Below are positions 22,413-30,767 of a DNA stretch of 36,295 nucleotides, piece by piece. Every line of letters begins with the position of its first letter. The stretch's first letter is position 1. Source of the stretch: HGM04593 sp045654885 (GTDB lineage Bacteria; Bacteroidota; Bacteroidia; Bacteroidales; Bacteroidaceae); assembly GCA_045654885.1 (NCBI GenBank), contig JAZOOF010000055.1, positions 1-36,295 of the forward strand. The letters run 5' to 3'. Position numbers and translations under genes: made by a program. The notes beneath the pieces were generated by a model. The model did not search any database, was not told the DNA's origin, and was given only the letters and a program-made list of their open reading frames with translations.

Positions 22413-25046
22413 ATGAGATTTTTTCCGTTTATTAAAACGACTCTTTTCGCTGTGCTGGCAATGCTGTGTGTTACATTGTCGGCGCAGGATGTTATTGTAA
22501 AGCCGACAATACTATATACCGGTGCAGCCCACAAATACACCATCGGTGGCATTAACCTTACGGGTACCGACAACCTTGAGCCATCGGTGGTTATAGGTAT
22601 CTCGGGCCTCTCCATTGGCGATGTGATATCCGTTCCCGGTGATGAGGTTACCAATGCCATCAAGCGCTATTGGCGTCACGGCCTTTTCGAGGATGTGTGC
22701 ATCACCGCCGACAGTATAAAGGGCAATTACATCTATTTGGGAATTGCACTGAGACAGCGTCCCCGCGTGTCGCAGCTGAACATCATGGGTATAAAGAAGG
22801 GTGAGCGTGAGGAGCTGGAGCCGAAACTTGGTATCCACCCGGGCGGTCACATAACCCCTGACATTATCTCACGTGCCGAGAAGGTCATCAGAAACTACTA
22901 CGATGACAAGGGCTACAAGAATGCCGAGGTCAACTTTGTGCAGCGCCCCGATGTAACCGAGGATAACCGTGTGATTGTGGACGTGCATATTTCCAAGCAC
23001 GAGAAGGTGAAGATTAACCGCATATATATAGAAGGTACAAATGCCCTCACCGACAAGAAGGTGAGATATGCGATGAAGAAGACACGTGAAAAGACCCGCT
23101 GGGACAACCTTATATATACAATCTTCAGGCCAAAGAAGTTCACCGAGGAACTCTATGCCGAGGACAAGGAGAAGATTCTTGAGCGTTACTACGAGAACGG
23201 CTACCGCGATGCACGTATTGTAAAGGACAGCGTTGTGCAGCACGATGACAAGAGCGTCGATATATATATAAGTGTAGAGGAGGGTAACCAGTACCACATA
23301 CGCGACATAAAGTGGGTGGGTAACAGTGTCTATTCAACTGCTTACCTCGACCACGTGCTGCGCATGAAGGCCGGTGACATATATGACCAGAACGAGCTTG
23401 AGAACCGTCTTCTTGTGGATGAAGATGCCGTGAAGAATGTCTATTATAACGATGGTTATGTGTTCTTCAATGCCCTGCCCGTGGAGGCGAAGATTGAGAA
23501 TGACTCTGTGGATATTGAGATACGTATGGTAGAGGGTGTGCAGGCTACCATTGACCGTGTTACCATCAGCGGTAACGACCGTGTGTACGAGGAGGTGGTG
23601 CGCCGCGAGCTATACACCTTGCCCGGCAGCCTATTCTCAATGAACGCACTAGAACGCTCATGGCGTAACATTGCCAACATGGGACACTTCGACCCCGAGA
23701 AGATTGACCCGGGAGCAGCGCCTAACCCCGAGAACGGTACTGTTGATATGCACTGGAAACTTGAACCCAAGAGCAGTGACCAGATTGAGCTCTCGGCCGG
23801 TTGGGGTCAGACCGGTATCATTGGTAAGCTGTCGTTGAAATTCACAAACTTCTCAATGCGCAATCTCTTCAATAGAGATGGTGTGCGCAGTGGTATCATC
23901 CCACAGGGCGATGGCCAGACATTTGCAATCAGCGCGCAGACCAACGGCCGTTACTACCAGTCGTACAGCATCAACTTCTTCGACCCATGGTTTGGACGCA
24001 AGCGCCCCAATTCACTCTCCTTCTCGGCATTCTTCTCTATGCAGACCGACGTTGCCGACAGCTACTACAACTCGGCATACTATAACAACTACTATAACTA
24101 CCTCTACGGTTATGGTAACTATGACGGTTATGGATACAACAATGTGTCGTCATACTATGACCCCGACAAGTACATCAGGATGTATGGCGCTTCATTGGGT
24201 TGGGGACGCCGCCTGAACTGGCCCGACGACAACTTTACCCTTTCGGCCGAGCTCAACTATCAGGTGTATGACCTCAAGAACTGGCAGTACTTCCTCATAA
24301 CCGACGGTGTATGCAACAACCTCAACGTGCAGCTGTCGCTTGGCCGCAGCACAGTCGACCACCCCTACTTCCCCCGCCAGGGTTCGGAGTTCTCTCTTGT
24401 GGCCTCGGCTACACCGCCATACTCGGCCTGGGATGGAAAGGACTATGCAAATCTTGCAAAGAATGTCAACTCGCCGCAGTACAAGGATGAATTGCGCGAC
24501 AAGCACAAGTGGATTGAGTATTACAAGATAAAGTTCCGCAGCAAGACCTATACCTCGCTCACACCGGGCAAGTATAACCTTGTGCTTATGACACGTGCCG
24601 ATTTCGGTATCCTCGGCAGTTATGACAAGAACAAGAAATCACCGTTCGAGACATTCTACGTGGGTGGTGACGGTATGAGTGGATATTCATATAACTATGC
24701 AACCGACATGGTGGCTCTGCGCGGTTACGAGAACGGTAGTTTCACACCTTACGGTTACGAGGGTTATGCCTATACACGTCTCGGTCTTGAGCTCCGCTTC
24801 CCGTTCATGTTGCAGAACTCTACAAGCATCTATGGTCTGGCATTCCTTGAGGCCGGCAATGCATGGACCGATGCAAGCAAGTTCAACCTCTTTGACCTGA
24901 AGCGCAGTGCCGGTGTGGGTGTACGCGTCTTCCTGCAGATGATTGGTCTCATAGGTATCGACTGGGCTTACGGTTTCGACAAGGTATTCGGCTCGTCACA
25001 ATGGGGCGGCAGCCATTTCCACTTTATTTTGGGACAGGAATTCTAA
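22413..25046 (+). CDS. bamA: Outer membrane protein assembly factor BamA
   Basis: Predicted 877 residues: signal peptide 1-25 (VTLSAQ), about five periplasmic POTRA domains (about 30-430) and a C-terminal Omp85 beta-barrel (about 450-877). It inserts barrel proteins into the outer membrane. GYENGSFTPYGYEGYAYTR lies in the barrel, and the last strand ends SHFHFILGQEF with the terminal aromatic expected of the family. A Tyr/Asn/Gly-rich insertion (about 550-588) in the barrel is probably an extracellular loop. An alternative ATG at 22392 overlaps uppS and adds seven residues to an already good signal peptide. The skp genes follow, which fits function. Confidence 0.95.
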   Translation: MRFFPFIKTTLFAVLAMLCVTLSAQDVIVKPTILYTGAAHKYTIGGINLTGTDNLEPSVVIGISGLSIGDVISVPGDEVTNAIKRYWRHGLFEDVCITADSIKGNYIYLGIALRQRPRVSQLNIMGIKKGEREELEPKLGIHPGGHITPDIISRAEKVIRNYYDDKGYKNAEVNFVQRPDVTEDNRVIVDVHISKHEKVKINRIYIEGTNALTDKKVRYAMKKTREKTRWDNLIYTIFRPKKFTEELYAEDKEKILERYYENGYRDARIVKDSVVQHDDKSVDIYISVEEGNQYHIRDIKWVGNSVYSTAYLDHVLRMKAGDIYDQNELENRLLVDEDAVKNVYYNDGYVFFNALPVEAKIENDSVDIEIRMVEGVQATIDRVTISGNDRVYEEVVRRELYTLPGSLFSMNALERSWRNIANMGHFDPEKIDPGAAPNPENGTVDMHWKLEPKSSDQIELSAGWGQTGIIGKLSLKFTNFSMRNLFNRDGVRSGIIPQGDGQTFAISAQTNGRYYQSYSINFFDPWFGRKRPNSLSFSAFFSMQTDVADSYYNSAYYNNYYNYLYGYGNYDGYGYNNVSSYYDPDKYIRMYGASLGWGRRLNWPDDNFTLSAELNYQVYDLKNWQYFLITDGVCNNLNVQLSLGRSTVDHPYFPRQGSEFSLVASATPPYSAWDGKDYANLAKNVNSPQYKDELRDKHKWIEYYKIKFRSKTYTSLTPGKYNLVLMTRADFGILGSYDKNKKSPFETFYVGGDGMSGYSYNYATDMVALRGYENGSFTPYGYEGYAYTRLGLELRFPFMLQNSTSIYGLAFLEAGNAWTDASKFNLFDLKRSAGVGVRVFLQMIGLIGIDWAYGFDKVFGSSQWGGSHFHFILGQEF

Positions 25047-25064
25047 CGATAAAAACGGACAACT

Positions 25065-25580
25065 ATGAAGAAACTATTCTTAACAGCGGTTGCATGCATG
25101 CTTGCCTTTGCCGGAGCGCAGGCGCAGAAGTACGTTACGGTGGATATGGAGTATATCCTCAAGAACATTCCGGCCTATGAGCGCGCCAGTGAACAGCTCA
25201 ACCAGCAGTCAAAGCGTTGGCAGGGCGAGATAGAGGAGCTTGTTGCAGAGGCCGAGACCCTTTACAAGAAGTACCAGAGCGAGTCGGCTTTCCTCTCCGA
25301 TGCACAGCGCACAGAGCGCGAGGAGGAGATACTTGCCAAGGAAAAAGAGGCAAGTGAACTCAAACGCCACTATTTCGGCCCTTCGGGCGAATTGTATAAA
25401 AAACGCGAGAGCCTCATGGCTCCGATACAGGAAGAGGTATACAATGCCATAAAGGATATTTGCGACCTCAAGAAGTACACAATGGTGTTCGACAAGTCAT
25501 CGGCAACAAGCCTCATATATGCATCGCCGTCAATCGACATAAGCAGCGAAGTACTTGTAAAACTTGGATATTCAGAATAA
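25065..25580 (+). CDS. Skp/OmpH periplasmic chaperone, copy 1
   Basis: Predicted 171 residues with signal peptide 1-20 (GAQAQ). The mature protein opens with YVTVDMEYILKNIPAYERA, the first strand and helix of the OmpH fold. A long charged coiled-coil (about 40-125) makes the tentacle, and the C-terminal YTMVFDKSSATSLIYASPSIDIS closes the body. OmpH/Skp trimers hold unfolded barrel proteins in the periplasm for delivery to BamA. It lies 18 nt after bamA. Confidence 0.93.
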   Translation: MKKLFLTAVACMLAFAGAQAQKYVTVDMEYILKNIPAYERASEQLNQQSKRWQGEIEELVAEAETLYKKYQSESAFLSDAQRTEREEEILAKEKEASELKRHYFGPSGELYKKRESLMAPIQEEVYNAIKDICDLKKYTMVFDKSSATSLIYASPSIDISSEVLVKLGYSE

Positions 25581-25660
25581 TTAACATTTGTGAATTTAAC
25601 AAATTGACGTTTTGTCGGTCAAATAAGAAAGTGAAATTGTTTAATTTAAATATAAAGGAA

Positions 25661-26200
25661 ATGAAAAAGTTTTTGATTTTGATTTTGATGTTGGCTCCAA
25701 TGAGCCTTTTGGCGCAGAAGTTCGGTTATGTGAATTCTGCCGAGATTATTCAGGTTATGCCTGAGTATGCAAAGGCTTTGAAGGATGTACAGGCTCTTGA
25801 GAAGATGTACACTGACGAGTTCAACAGCATGCGTACCGAACTTGAGAAGAAGGGTACCGAGTTTGAGAAGATGCAACAGGATTCTGTTCCCGAGAATATC
25901 CTCAAACGCCGTTATGAGGAGCTGATGCAGATGCAGCAGCGTCTGCAGGAGTATGCACAGGAGATTCAGATGAACCTCCAGACTGCAGAGCAGGAGAAGA
26001 TGGTAGATATTCAGAAGAAGTTGCAGGGCGCTCTTGAGGCTGTTGGCAAAGAGGGCTCATATGTATGTGTCTTTGATGTTGCCGGTGGCATACCTTTCAT
26101 CAACACAACAATCTGCGAGGATGTGAATACAAAGGTAAGAGCAAAGCTCGGCATCCCTGCAAATGCAGTTCCTGCAACACCTGCAGCGCCTGCAAAGTAA
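25661..26200 (+). CDS. Skp/OmpH periplasmic chaperone, copy 2
   Basis: Predicted 179 residues with signal peptide 1-19 (MSLLAQ). It has the OmpH order: FGYVNSAEIIQVMPEYAKA, a coiled-coil (about 40-125), then VFDVAGGIPFINTTICEDV. It ends in an Ala/Pro tail (PANAVPATPAAPAK) absent from copy 1. The longer reading frame that begins inside copy 1 is not the gene; the start at 25661 is preceded by an A+T-rich 80-nt gap with AAAGGAA just upstream. Divergence from copy 1 suggests an old duplication with separate clients or mixed trimers. Confidence 0.93.
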   Translation: MKKFLILILMLAPMSLLAQKFGYVNSAEIIQVMPEYAKALKDVQALEKMYTDEFNSMRTELEKKGTEFEKMQQDSVPENILKRRYEELMQMQQRLQEYAQEIQMNLQTAEQEKMVDIQKKLQGALEAVGKEGSYVCVFDVAGGIPFINTTICEDVNTKVRAKLGIPANAVPATPAAPAK

Positions 26201-26222
26201 TAATTCCAACTCTTTATACACA

Positions 26223-26251
26223 GGACAACTCCCTTTTTCAGGGGGTTGTTC
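26223..26251 (+). terminator. Hairpin between skp copies 2 and 3
   Basis: ACAACTCCC (26225-26233) pairs with GGGGGTTGT (26241-26249) with one G-T pair and a 7-nt loop, extended by two outer pairs. There is no T run after it, so it is a partial terminator or stability element in the 93-nt gap after copy 2. Confidence 0.5.
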
Positions 26252-26293
26252 CCTGTAAATATGGTATAACGTTCACTAAAATAGATGACAGAA

Positions 26294-27043
26294 ATGCGTA
26301 AAATCCTTTTCTTCCTGTTTTTCTTCTCTTTTGCAATGCTCGCAAAAGCGCAGTTCGGGTACTATAGTAACAGCAATGTGTTGAAAGCATTGCCAACCTA
26401 TGAGCAGGCCACGGCCGAGTATGAGCGCCTTTGCAGCCGATGCGAGAAAGAGATAGAACATAACGAGCGTGAACTCACACGCAAGTATGTGGCATTCCTT
26501 GACGGTTATCGCGATTTTCCCGAGCCCATTCTGCGCAAGAGACAGAACGAGCTGCAGCGCCTTGTCGACAACAGCATAGCCTTCCGCAAGGAACTGAAGG
26601 CATGGCTGGTTCAGGCCAAGGACTCGCTATTTGCACCATCGCGTGAGATTCTGGCCGTTGCTCTTGAGAAGGTGTGCGTGGCATGCAACATCGACTATGC
26701 GATAGATGTGGACGTTGTTGCCTATGCATACATAAATCCCAACAAGGCAATCGATATAACCAGGATGCTGCTCGATGCGGCACTGAACCCGGAGAAACCT
26801 GTGACTGCGCTCGACGGTTATGACGAGTGTCTTAAATTCTTCAACAAGGATGCAGAGCCGGTGATAGGCAGTGATGCTGTAAAGAGTGTCGAAGAAACCA
26901 TTCTTATTCCTGAAACTGAGGCTGCAATCACGGAAGATGTTGTTGACGGGGCCGTTGTGACCGATGAGGTAGGGAATGTGAAAGAAACTGGGAGTGTAGA
27001 GGTAGTTGAGGATGTCACTGTTGAAAACGGTGCCATGAATTGA
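26294..27043 (+). CDS. Skp/OmpH-like protein with acidic tail, copy 3
   Basis: Predicted 249 residues (252 from the ATG at 26285). The signal peptide is 1-20 (MLAKAQ). FGYYSNSNVLKALPTYEQA, a charged coiled-coil and the VDVVAYAYINPNKAIDIT closing region follow the OmpH pattern, although the coiled-coil is less regular and contains CSRC. The last 60 residues (from about 190) form a Glu/Asp/Val-rich low-complexity extension unlike copies 1 and 2. It is separated from copy 2 by a hairpin and lies 15 nt before murI. Client or role unknown. Confidence 0.85.
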   Translation: MRKILFFLFFFSFAMLAKAQFGYYSNSNVLKALPTYEQATAEYERLCSRCEKEIEHNERELTRKYVAFLDGYRDFPEPILRKRQNELQRLVDNSIAFRKELKAWLVQAKDSLFAPSREILAVALEKVCVACNIDYAIDVDVVAYAYINPNKAIDITRMLLDAALNPEKPVTALDGYDECLKFFNKDAEPVIGSDAVKSVEETILIPETEAAITEDVVDGAVVTDEVGNVKETGSVEVVEDVTVENGAMN

Positions 27044-27058
27044 TAAAACAGTAATATT

Positions 27059-27907
27059 ATGGATAAATTCGTGCAACTTTCAAAGGAGGCCGGCCCAATT
27101 GGAGTGTTCGACTCGGGCTATGGCGGTCTCACAATCTATGACGAAATAAAGAAACTGCTGCCACAGTATGACTATATCTACCTGGGCGACAATGCACGTA
27201 CCCCCTATGGTACACGCTCGTTCGACGTGGTGTACGAATTTACCCGCCAGGCAGTGGAGTATCTCTTCCGTCAAGGTTGCCAATTGGTGATTCTTGCCTG
27301 CAACACTGCATCGGCCAAGGCCCTGCGCACAATCCAACAGATCGATATACCTTTGTGCGACCCCAACCGTCGCGTGTTGGGCATAATACGTCCCACAGTG
27401 GAGTGTGTGGGCGATATTACCAAGAGCCGCCATATTGGTGTGCTGGCAACAGAGGGTACGATAAAGTCACTGTCGTATCCGCTCGAAATACGTAAGCTCT
27501 TCCCCGAAATTGAGGTTACGGGCGAGGCCTGCCCAATGTGGGTGCCGCTTGTGGAGACCAATGAATTTGCGTGTGACGGCGCCGACTATTTTGTAAAGCG
27601 CCACATAGACAATCTCCTTTCGCGCGACCCGGAGATTGATACAATAATACTGGGTTGCACACACTATCCCATTCTTTTGGAGAAGATAAGAAAGTACACC
27701 CCCGAGGGCATTACACTCGTCACGCAGGGCGCTGCTGTGGCGGCTTCGCTGAAGGACTATCTGCGCCGTCACCCCGAGATGGATGCGCTCTGCACAAAGG
27801 GTGGTACAACGCTGTTTTGTACCACCGAGGCTGGCGGCAATTTCGGCGACAGGGCATCGCTGTTCCTCAACTATCCTGTCGAGGTAAAGAATGTGGTGCT
27901 TGTTTAA
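27059..27907 (+). CDS. murI: Glutamate racemase
   Basis: Predicted 282 residues. It interconverts L- and D-glutamate to supply D-Glu for peptidoglycan. GVFDSGYGGLTI (15-26) is the N-terminal signature. Catalytic cysteines are Cys81 in LACNTASA and Cys200 in LGCTHYP. YLGDNARTPYG (41-51) contributes to substrate binding. It is the last gene of the plus-strand envelope cluster and is followed by a repeat-rich 314-nt gap. Confidence 0.97.
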   Translation: MDKFVQLSKEAGPIGVFDSGYGGLTIYDEIKKLLPQYDYIYLGDNARTPYGTRSFDVVYEFTRQAVEYLFRQGCQLVILACNTASAKALRTIQQIDIPLCDPNRRVLGIIRPTVECVGDITKSRHIGVLATEGTIKSLSYPLEIRKLFPEIEVTGEACPMWVPLVETNEFACDGADYFVKRHIDNLLSRDPEIDTIILGCTHYPILLEKIRKYTPEGITLVTQGAAVAASLKDYLRRHPEMDALCTKGGTTLFCTTEAGGNFGDRASLFLNYPVEVKNVVLV

Positions 27908-27925
27908 ATAAGGTAAACACGAAAG

Positions 27926-28021
27926 TTCATCCCGCCGAAAAAATAAAGACAGTCTGCCATGAAATGTGAAGGGACCCAATCGATGTTCAAAAGAGATGCT
28001 TCGCTTCGCTCAGTATGACAA
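27926..28021. repeat. Palindromic intergenic repeat (TTCATCCCG...TATGACAA)
   Basis: The segment begins TTCATCCCG and ends CTTCGCTTCGCTCAGTATGACAA. These are degenerate inverted ends of the type TGTCATCC...GGATGACA that also bound the elements at 28087-28167 and 29894-29955. It resembles the short REP/MITE-like palindromes common between Bacteroidota genes. It has no coding capacity. Confidence 0.5.
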
Positions 28022-28047
28022 GGTGCGTGGGATAATAGTCTCTTAAA

Positions 28048-28212
28048 TAACGTGAGTTCGATATAAGCTAAATCAAATCGCGAACCTGTCATCCCGACAG
28101 AGCGTAGCGACGAGGGATCTCAAAAAATCGTAAAATAAGAGATCTCTCACATACGTTCGAGATGACAAAATACGCTAATTTTAGTATAAATTCTTATATC
28201 GAACTCAGGTTA
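28048..28212. mobile_element. Nested MITE-like palindrome
   Basis: Outer arms TAACGTGAGTTCGATATAAG (28048-28067) and its inverted copy (28193-28212) match at 19 of 20 positions. Inside, TGTCATC (28087-28093) and GATGACA (28161-28167) bound a second imperfect palindrome with arms ending GAGGGATCTC / GAGATCTCTC (28112-28121, 28139-28148). No open reading frame fits inside. It lies between murI and the LolC/E-like gene and ends 9 nt before the latter's stop. It could be a non-autonomous transposon into which, or from which, a REP-type palindrome is nested. Confidence 0.6.
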
Positions 28213-28221
28213 AATGGAAAT

Positions 28222-29445
28222 TCAGATATACTTTTTTGTGAGTGCCTTTACCGGCAGCCATACGGTAAGGAATCCTACGGCAATTACAGTAAAGAATGTT
28301 ATTGCAACATCGCCGGGGATAATGACAACCGGGTAGCTGTCCACAATCATAGCTCCGTCTCCCAATGAAATGAGCCCGAAGTGCTGCTGTGCAAGGCTCA
28401 GTGCAACTCCTGTCACAATACCTATAAGTGCACCGAATGCCGATATTATGGCTCCTTCAAAGACAAAAATGTTTGCAATGGTCTTGCTCTCGGCTCCCAT
28501 GCTGCGCAGGGTCTTCATGTTCTCGCGCTTTTCAATGATGAGCATGGCCAGTGAACCGATGATGTTGAAGCAGGCCACCATCAATATGAAGGTGAGGAAA
28601 ATGTAGGAAATCATCTTCTCAATCTGCATAACCTTGTACACGCTCTCCTGCTGCTCATAGCGGTCCTGCACAACGTATCCGCTGCCAAGGAGCTTCTCAA
28701 TCTCCCTCTTTGTCTTTGCCACATTGGCATCGCTCTTCAGCTTCAGCTCCATCGATGTTGCTTCACCCTCCTTGCGGCCGAATATGTCGCGTGCAAACTT
28801 GTCCGATGTGATGATGTATGCATTGTCATATTCGGGCTGGTTCAGCACGAACACCAGTCCCGACGAAAAGAGTTCGCCCTTCTTGAAGTTTCTTGCCGGG
28901 ATAGTGAGGTTCAGGTTTCCCTGTGTGTTCGGTGCGTAGATGCTGAGCGGTTCAGTGAACATCACACCGCAGTCCAGTATTCCTGTAAGGCCGCCGCCAA
29001 GCACGGCATAGTTGTTCACTCCGTCGTTCAGTATGAATTCCCCCGGGCCATACAGAGCCCTTCGTATGTCGGTTAGTGAAGCAAAGTTCTCATCCACTCC
29101 TTTAATGGTTACCATCGCCTGGCTGTTGCCAATGCCTGCCATGGCCTTTCCTTCAATGGAGAACGATTGTGCCTCAATCTGTGGCAGCTGTGCCAGGGAG
29201 GTTATCTCCTGTGCGTCGGTTGTTATCACCTTTCCGCTTGCAGCTGTTATCCTTATGTCGGCATCGAAGGCCGAGAATTGCTCTGCAACAATGCCTTGGA
29301 AACCGTTGAAGACCGACAATACACAAACCATTGCCGCTGTGGCAAGGGCTATGCCGGCAATGGCCACTCCCGAGATGATGTTTATCACCTGGTGGCTCTT
29401 CTTTGAAAAGAGATAACGGCCTGCAATGTATAGCGACAGGTTCAT
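28222..29445 (-). CDS. LolC/LolE-like FtsX-family ABC transporter permease
   Basis: Predicted 407 residues with the architecture of lipoprotein-releasing permeases. There is an N-terminal membrane segment (about 20-45, with SGVAIAGIALATAAMV), a large periplasmic MacB-PCD-like domain (about 45-265), and three C-terminal membrane segments (about 270-300, 320-350 and 375-395) carrying the FtsX domain (EKRENMKTLRSMGA). LolCDE extracts lipoproteins from the inner membrane. The partner ATPase LolD is not in the window. The start ATG at 29443-29445 (MNLSLYIAGRYLF) fits the family; an ATG at 29466 adds seven residues. It follows rbfA on the same strand after a GC-rich hairpin. Confidence 0.9.
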   Translation of the reverse strand: MNLSLYIAGRYLFSKKSHQVINIISGVAIAGIALATAAMVCVLSVFNGFQGIVAEQFSAFDADIRITAASGKVITTDAQEITSLAQLPQIEAQSFSIEGKAMAGIGNSQAMVTIKGVDENFASLTDIRRALYGPGEFILNDGVNNYAVLGGGLTGILDCGVMFTEPLSIYAPNTQGNLNLTIPARNFKKGELFSSGLVFVLNQPEYDNAYIITSDKFARDIFGRKEGEATSMELKLKSDANVAKTKREIEKLLGSGYVVQDRYEQQESVYKVMQIEKMISYIFLTFILMVACFNIIGSLAMLIIEKRENMKTLRSMGAESKTIANIFVFEGAIISAFGALIGIVTGVALSLAQQHFGLISLGDGAMIVDSYPVVIIPGDVAITFFTVIAVGFLTVWLPVKALTKKYI

Positions 29446-29477
29446 GGGGCTGTGAAATATCGGCATTGTTGTCTTGT

Positions 29478-29493
29478 CCCGCCACTGGGCGGG
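29478..29493 (-). terminator. Small GC hairpin between rbfA and the permease gene
   Basis: CCCGCC (29478-29483) and GGCGGG (29488-29493) form a 6-bp GC-only stem with a 4-nt loop in the 64-nt gap. No T run follows, so a strong terminator is unlikely. Confidence 0.35.
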
Positions 29494-29509
29494 CGACTGG
29501 TGTGTGCTG

Positions 29510-29845
29510 TTAATCTCTCAACAGCCTGTCGATGTTCTCAATGTAATCGAGCGAGTCGTCGATGTAGAACTTAATCTCGGGGATGATGCGCAACTGGTGA
29601 CGCACCTTGTTGCCAAGCTCGAAACGGATGGCCTTGATGTTTGTGTTGAGGTGCTCTACAACCTCGTTGCCCTTCTCCGATGGGAACACGCTCAAATAGG
29701 CCTTTGCAATGCCAAGGTCGGGGCTCACGCGTACTGCGCTAACCGACACCATAATACCGCGTGTCTCCTTCTGTAATCTGAGCAGTATCTCGCTCAACTC
29801 TTTTTGAATAAGGCGTGAAATCTTGTTCTGTCTTGTACTGTCCAT
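29510..29845 (-). CDS. rbfA: 30S ribosome-binding factor A
   Basis: Predicted 111 residues. RbfA is a KH-fold protein needed for late 30S subunit maturation, 16S 5' end processing and cold adaptation. RQNKISRLIQKELSEILLR at the N-terminus, VSAVRVSPDLGIAKAYLSVFP (about 35-55) and the C-terminal VRHQLRIIPEIKFYIDDSLDYI are typical. Upstream lies a short palindromic repeat (29894-29955). Confidence 0.95.
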   Translation of the reverse strand: MDSTRQNKISRLIQKELSEILLRLQKETRGIMVSVSAVRVSPDLGIAKAYLSVFPSEKGNEVVEHLNTNIKAIRFELGNKVRHQLRIIPEIKFYIDDSLDYIENIDRLLRD

Positions 29846-29893
29846 ATGATTTTCTGTTTAATTCTGTGTAATAAAGGAACAAGCATGTTGCAG

Positions 29894-29955
29894 TTGTCAT
29901 CCTGATGAACAGGAAGGAGTGCGAAACAGATACTTCGCTTTGCTCAGTATGACAA
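29894..29955. repeat. Palindromic intergenic repeat (TTGTCAT...ATGACAA)
   Basis: TTGTCATCCTGA (from 29894) and CTCAGTATGACAA (to 29955) are imperfect inverted ends of a 62-bp element between the O-methyltransferase stop (29969) and rbfA. The right end, CTTCGCTTTGCTCAGTATGACAA, is nearly identical to the right end of the element at 27926-28021. Confidence 0.6.
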
Positions 29956-29968
29956 GAAATGCTCTGTT

Positions 29969-30604
29969 CTATTTCTTTCTTATTATCGTAAGTCCGTCGC
30001 GCAATGGCAGAATAACCACCTCAACACGCTCGTCATTGCGTATCAGGTCGTTGAAAGCCCTCACACCGTTTGTCTGTGCATCCTGTCTCGTGGGGTCAAT
30101 CACATGCCCGTCCCACAGGGTGTTGTCGGCCAGAATCCAACCGCCATCGTTCAGGTATTCTATGGCCATCTCGTAATACTTTATGTACTCGCGCTTGTTG
30201 CCGTCCATGAACACGAGGTCGAACGTCTCGCCCAGTGTAGGCACAATCTCAAGTGCATTGCCGATGATGAACTCAATCTTGTCGGCATAGGGTGAACCGT
30301 CAATCCAGCGGCGGGTGAAATCCTCCAGTTCGTCCTCAACCTCAAAGGTGTAGAGCTTGCCTCCCTCGTCAAGTCCCTCGGCCATGCATAGTCCCGAATA
30401 GCCGGTGAACGTGCCAATCTCCAGTATCCTATGCGGACGAATCATCTTTACAAGGAATTTGAGCAGGCGCCCCTGTATGTGGCCCGATGCCATCTGCGGT
30501 GCCAGAATCTCGACATGAGTGGCACGGAACAGCCTGTAGAGGTAGTCGCCTTCGGGGCTGCTGTGGTCGGCAATGTACTGGTCGAGTGGTGTAGTGAGGC
30601 TCAT
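29969..30604 (-). CDS. SAM-dependent O-methyltransferase
   Basis: Predicted 211 residues, a class I Rossmann methyltransferase of the catechol/caffeoyl-CoA O-methyltransferase family. Motif I LEIGTFTGYSGL (about 66-77) binds S-adenosylmethionine. The acidic FEVEDE, VFMDGNKREYIKYY (about 131-144) and ILADNTLWDGHV (about 156-167) carry the metal-binding residues of this group. The substrate is unknown. A dispersed palindromic repeat lies about 45 nt upstream of its start, as for pyrE. Confidence 0.92.
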   Translation of the reverse strand: MSLTTPLDQYIADHSSPEGDYLYRLFRATHVEILAPQMASGHIQGRLLKFLVKMIRPHRILEIGTFTGYSGLCMAEGLDEGGKLYTFEVEDELEDFTRRWIDGSPYADKIEFIIGNALEIVPTLGETFDLVFMDGNKREYIKYYEMAIEYLNDGGWILADNTLWDGHVIDPTRQDAQTNGVRAFNDLIRNDERVEVVILPLRDGLTIIRKK

Positions 30605-30647
30605 TTTGCGTTCAGTTCTTGTTTCAAACTGCGAAGATACAATAAAG

Positions 30648-30710
30648 ATACGAATAAGTGAGTGAGAAATATGAAGTTTACTTCAATATTTTTCAAAACG
30701 AACGAAAGTA
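30648..30710 (-). repeat. Dispersed palindromic repeat, copy 2 (upstream of the O-methyltransferase)
   Basis: This is the second copy of the repeat at 9408-9474, in the same orientation and at the same distance (about 45 nt) upstream of a minus-strand gene. Its central dyad is GAAGT-TT-ACTTC (30673-30684), where copy 1 has CAAGT-TT-ACTTG. Both arms changed together, so pairing is kept. Toward the gene it continues into CGTATCTTTATTGTATCTTCG on the minus strand, two near matches to TAnnTTTG. Confidence 0.75.
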
Positions 30711-30735
30711 TCTTGGAGGGCTACCTCAAAGATAC
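30708..30735 (-). terminator. Terminator of the TonB-domain gene
   Basis: GTATCTTGGAGG (30708-30719) and CCTCAAAGATAC (30724-30735) pair at 11 of 12 positions around a 4-nt loop. On the minus strand the stem is followed by T-rich TTTCGTTCGTTTTG. It lies 33 nt past the stop at 30768. Confidence 0.65.
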
Positions 30736-30767
30736 AAACAAATGACGGAAATCCCTGTTGAATCGCG

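Noticed and set aside
28087..28167. CRISPR array in the repeat-rich gap after murI
   Set aside because: The repeats are inverted and not regularly spaced direct repeats, there are no spacers of constant length, and no cas genes are nearby.
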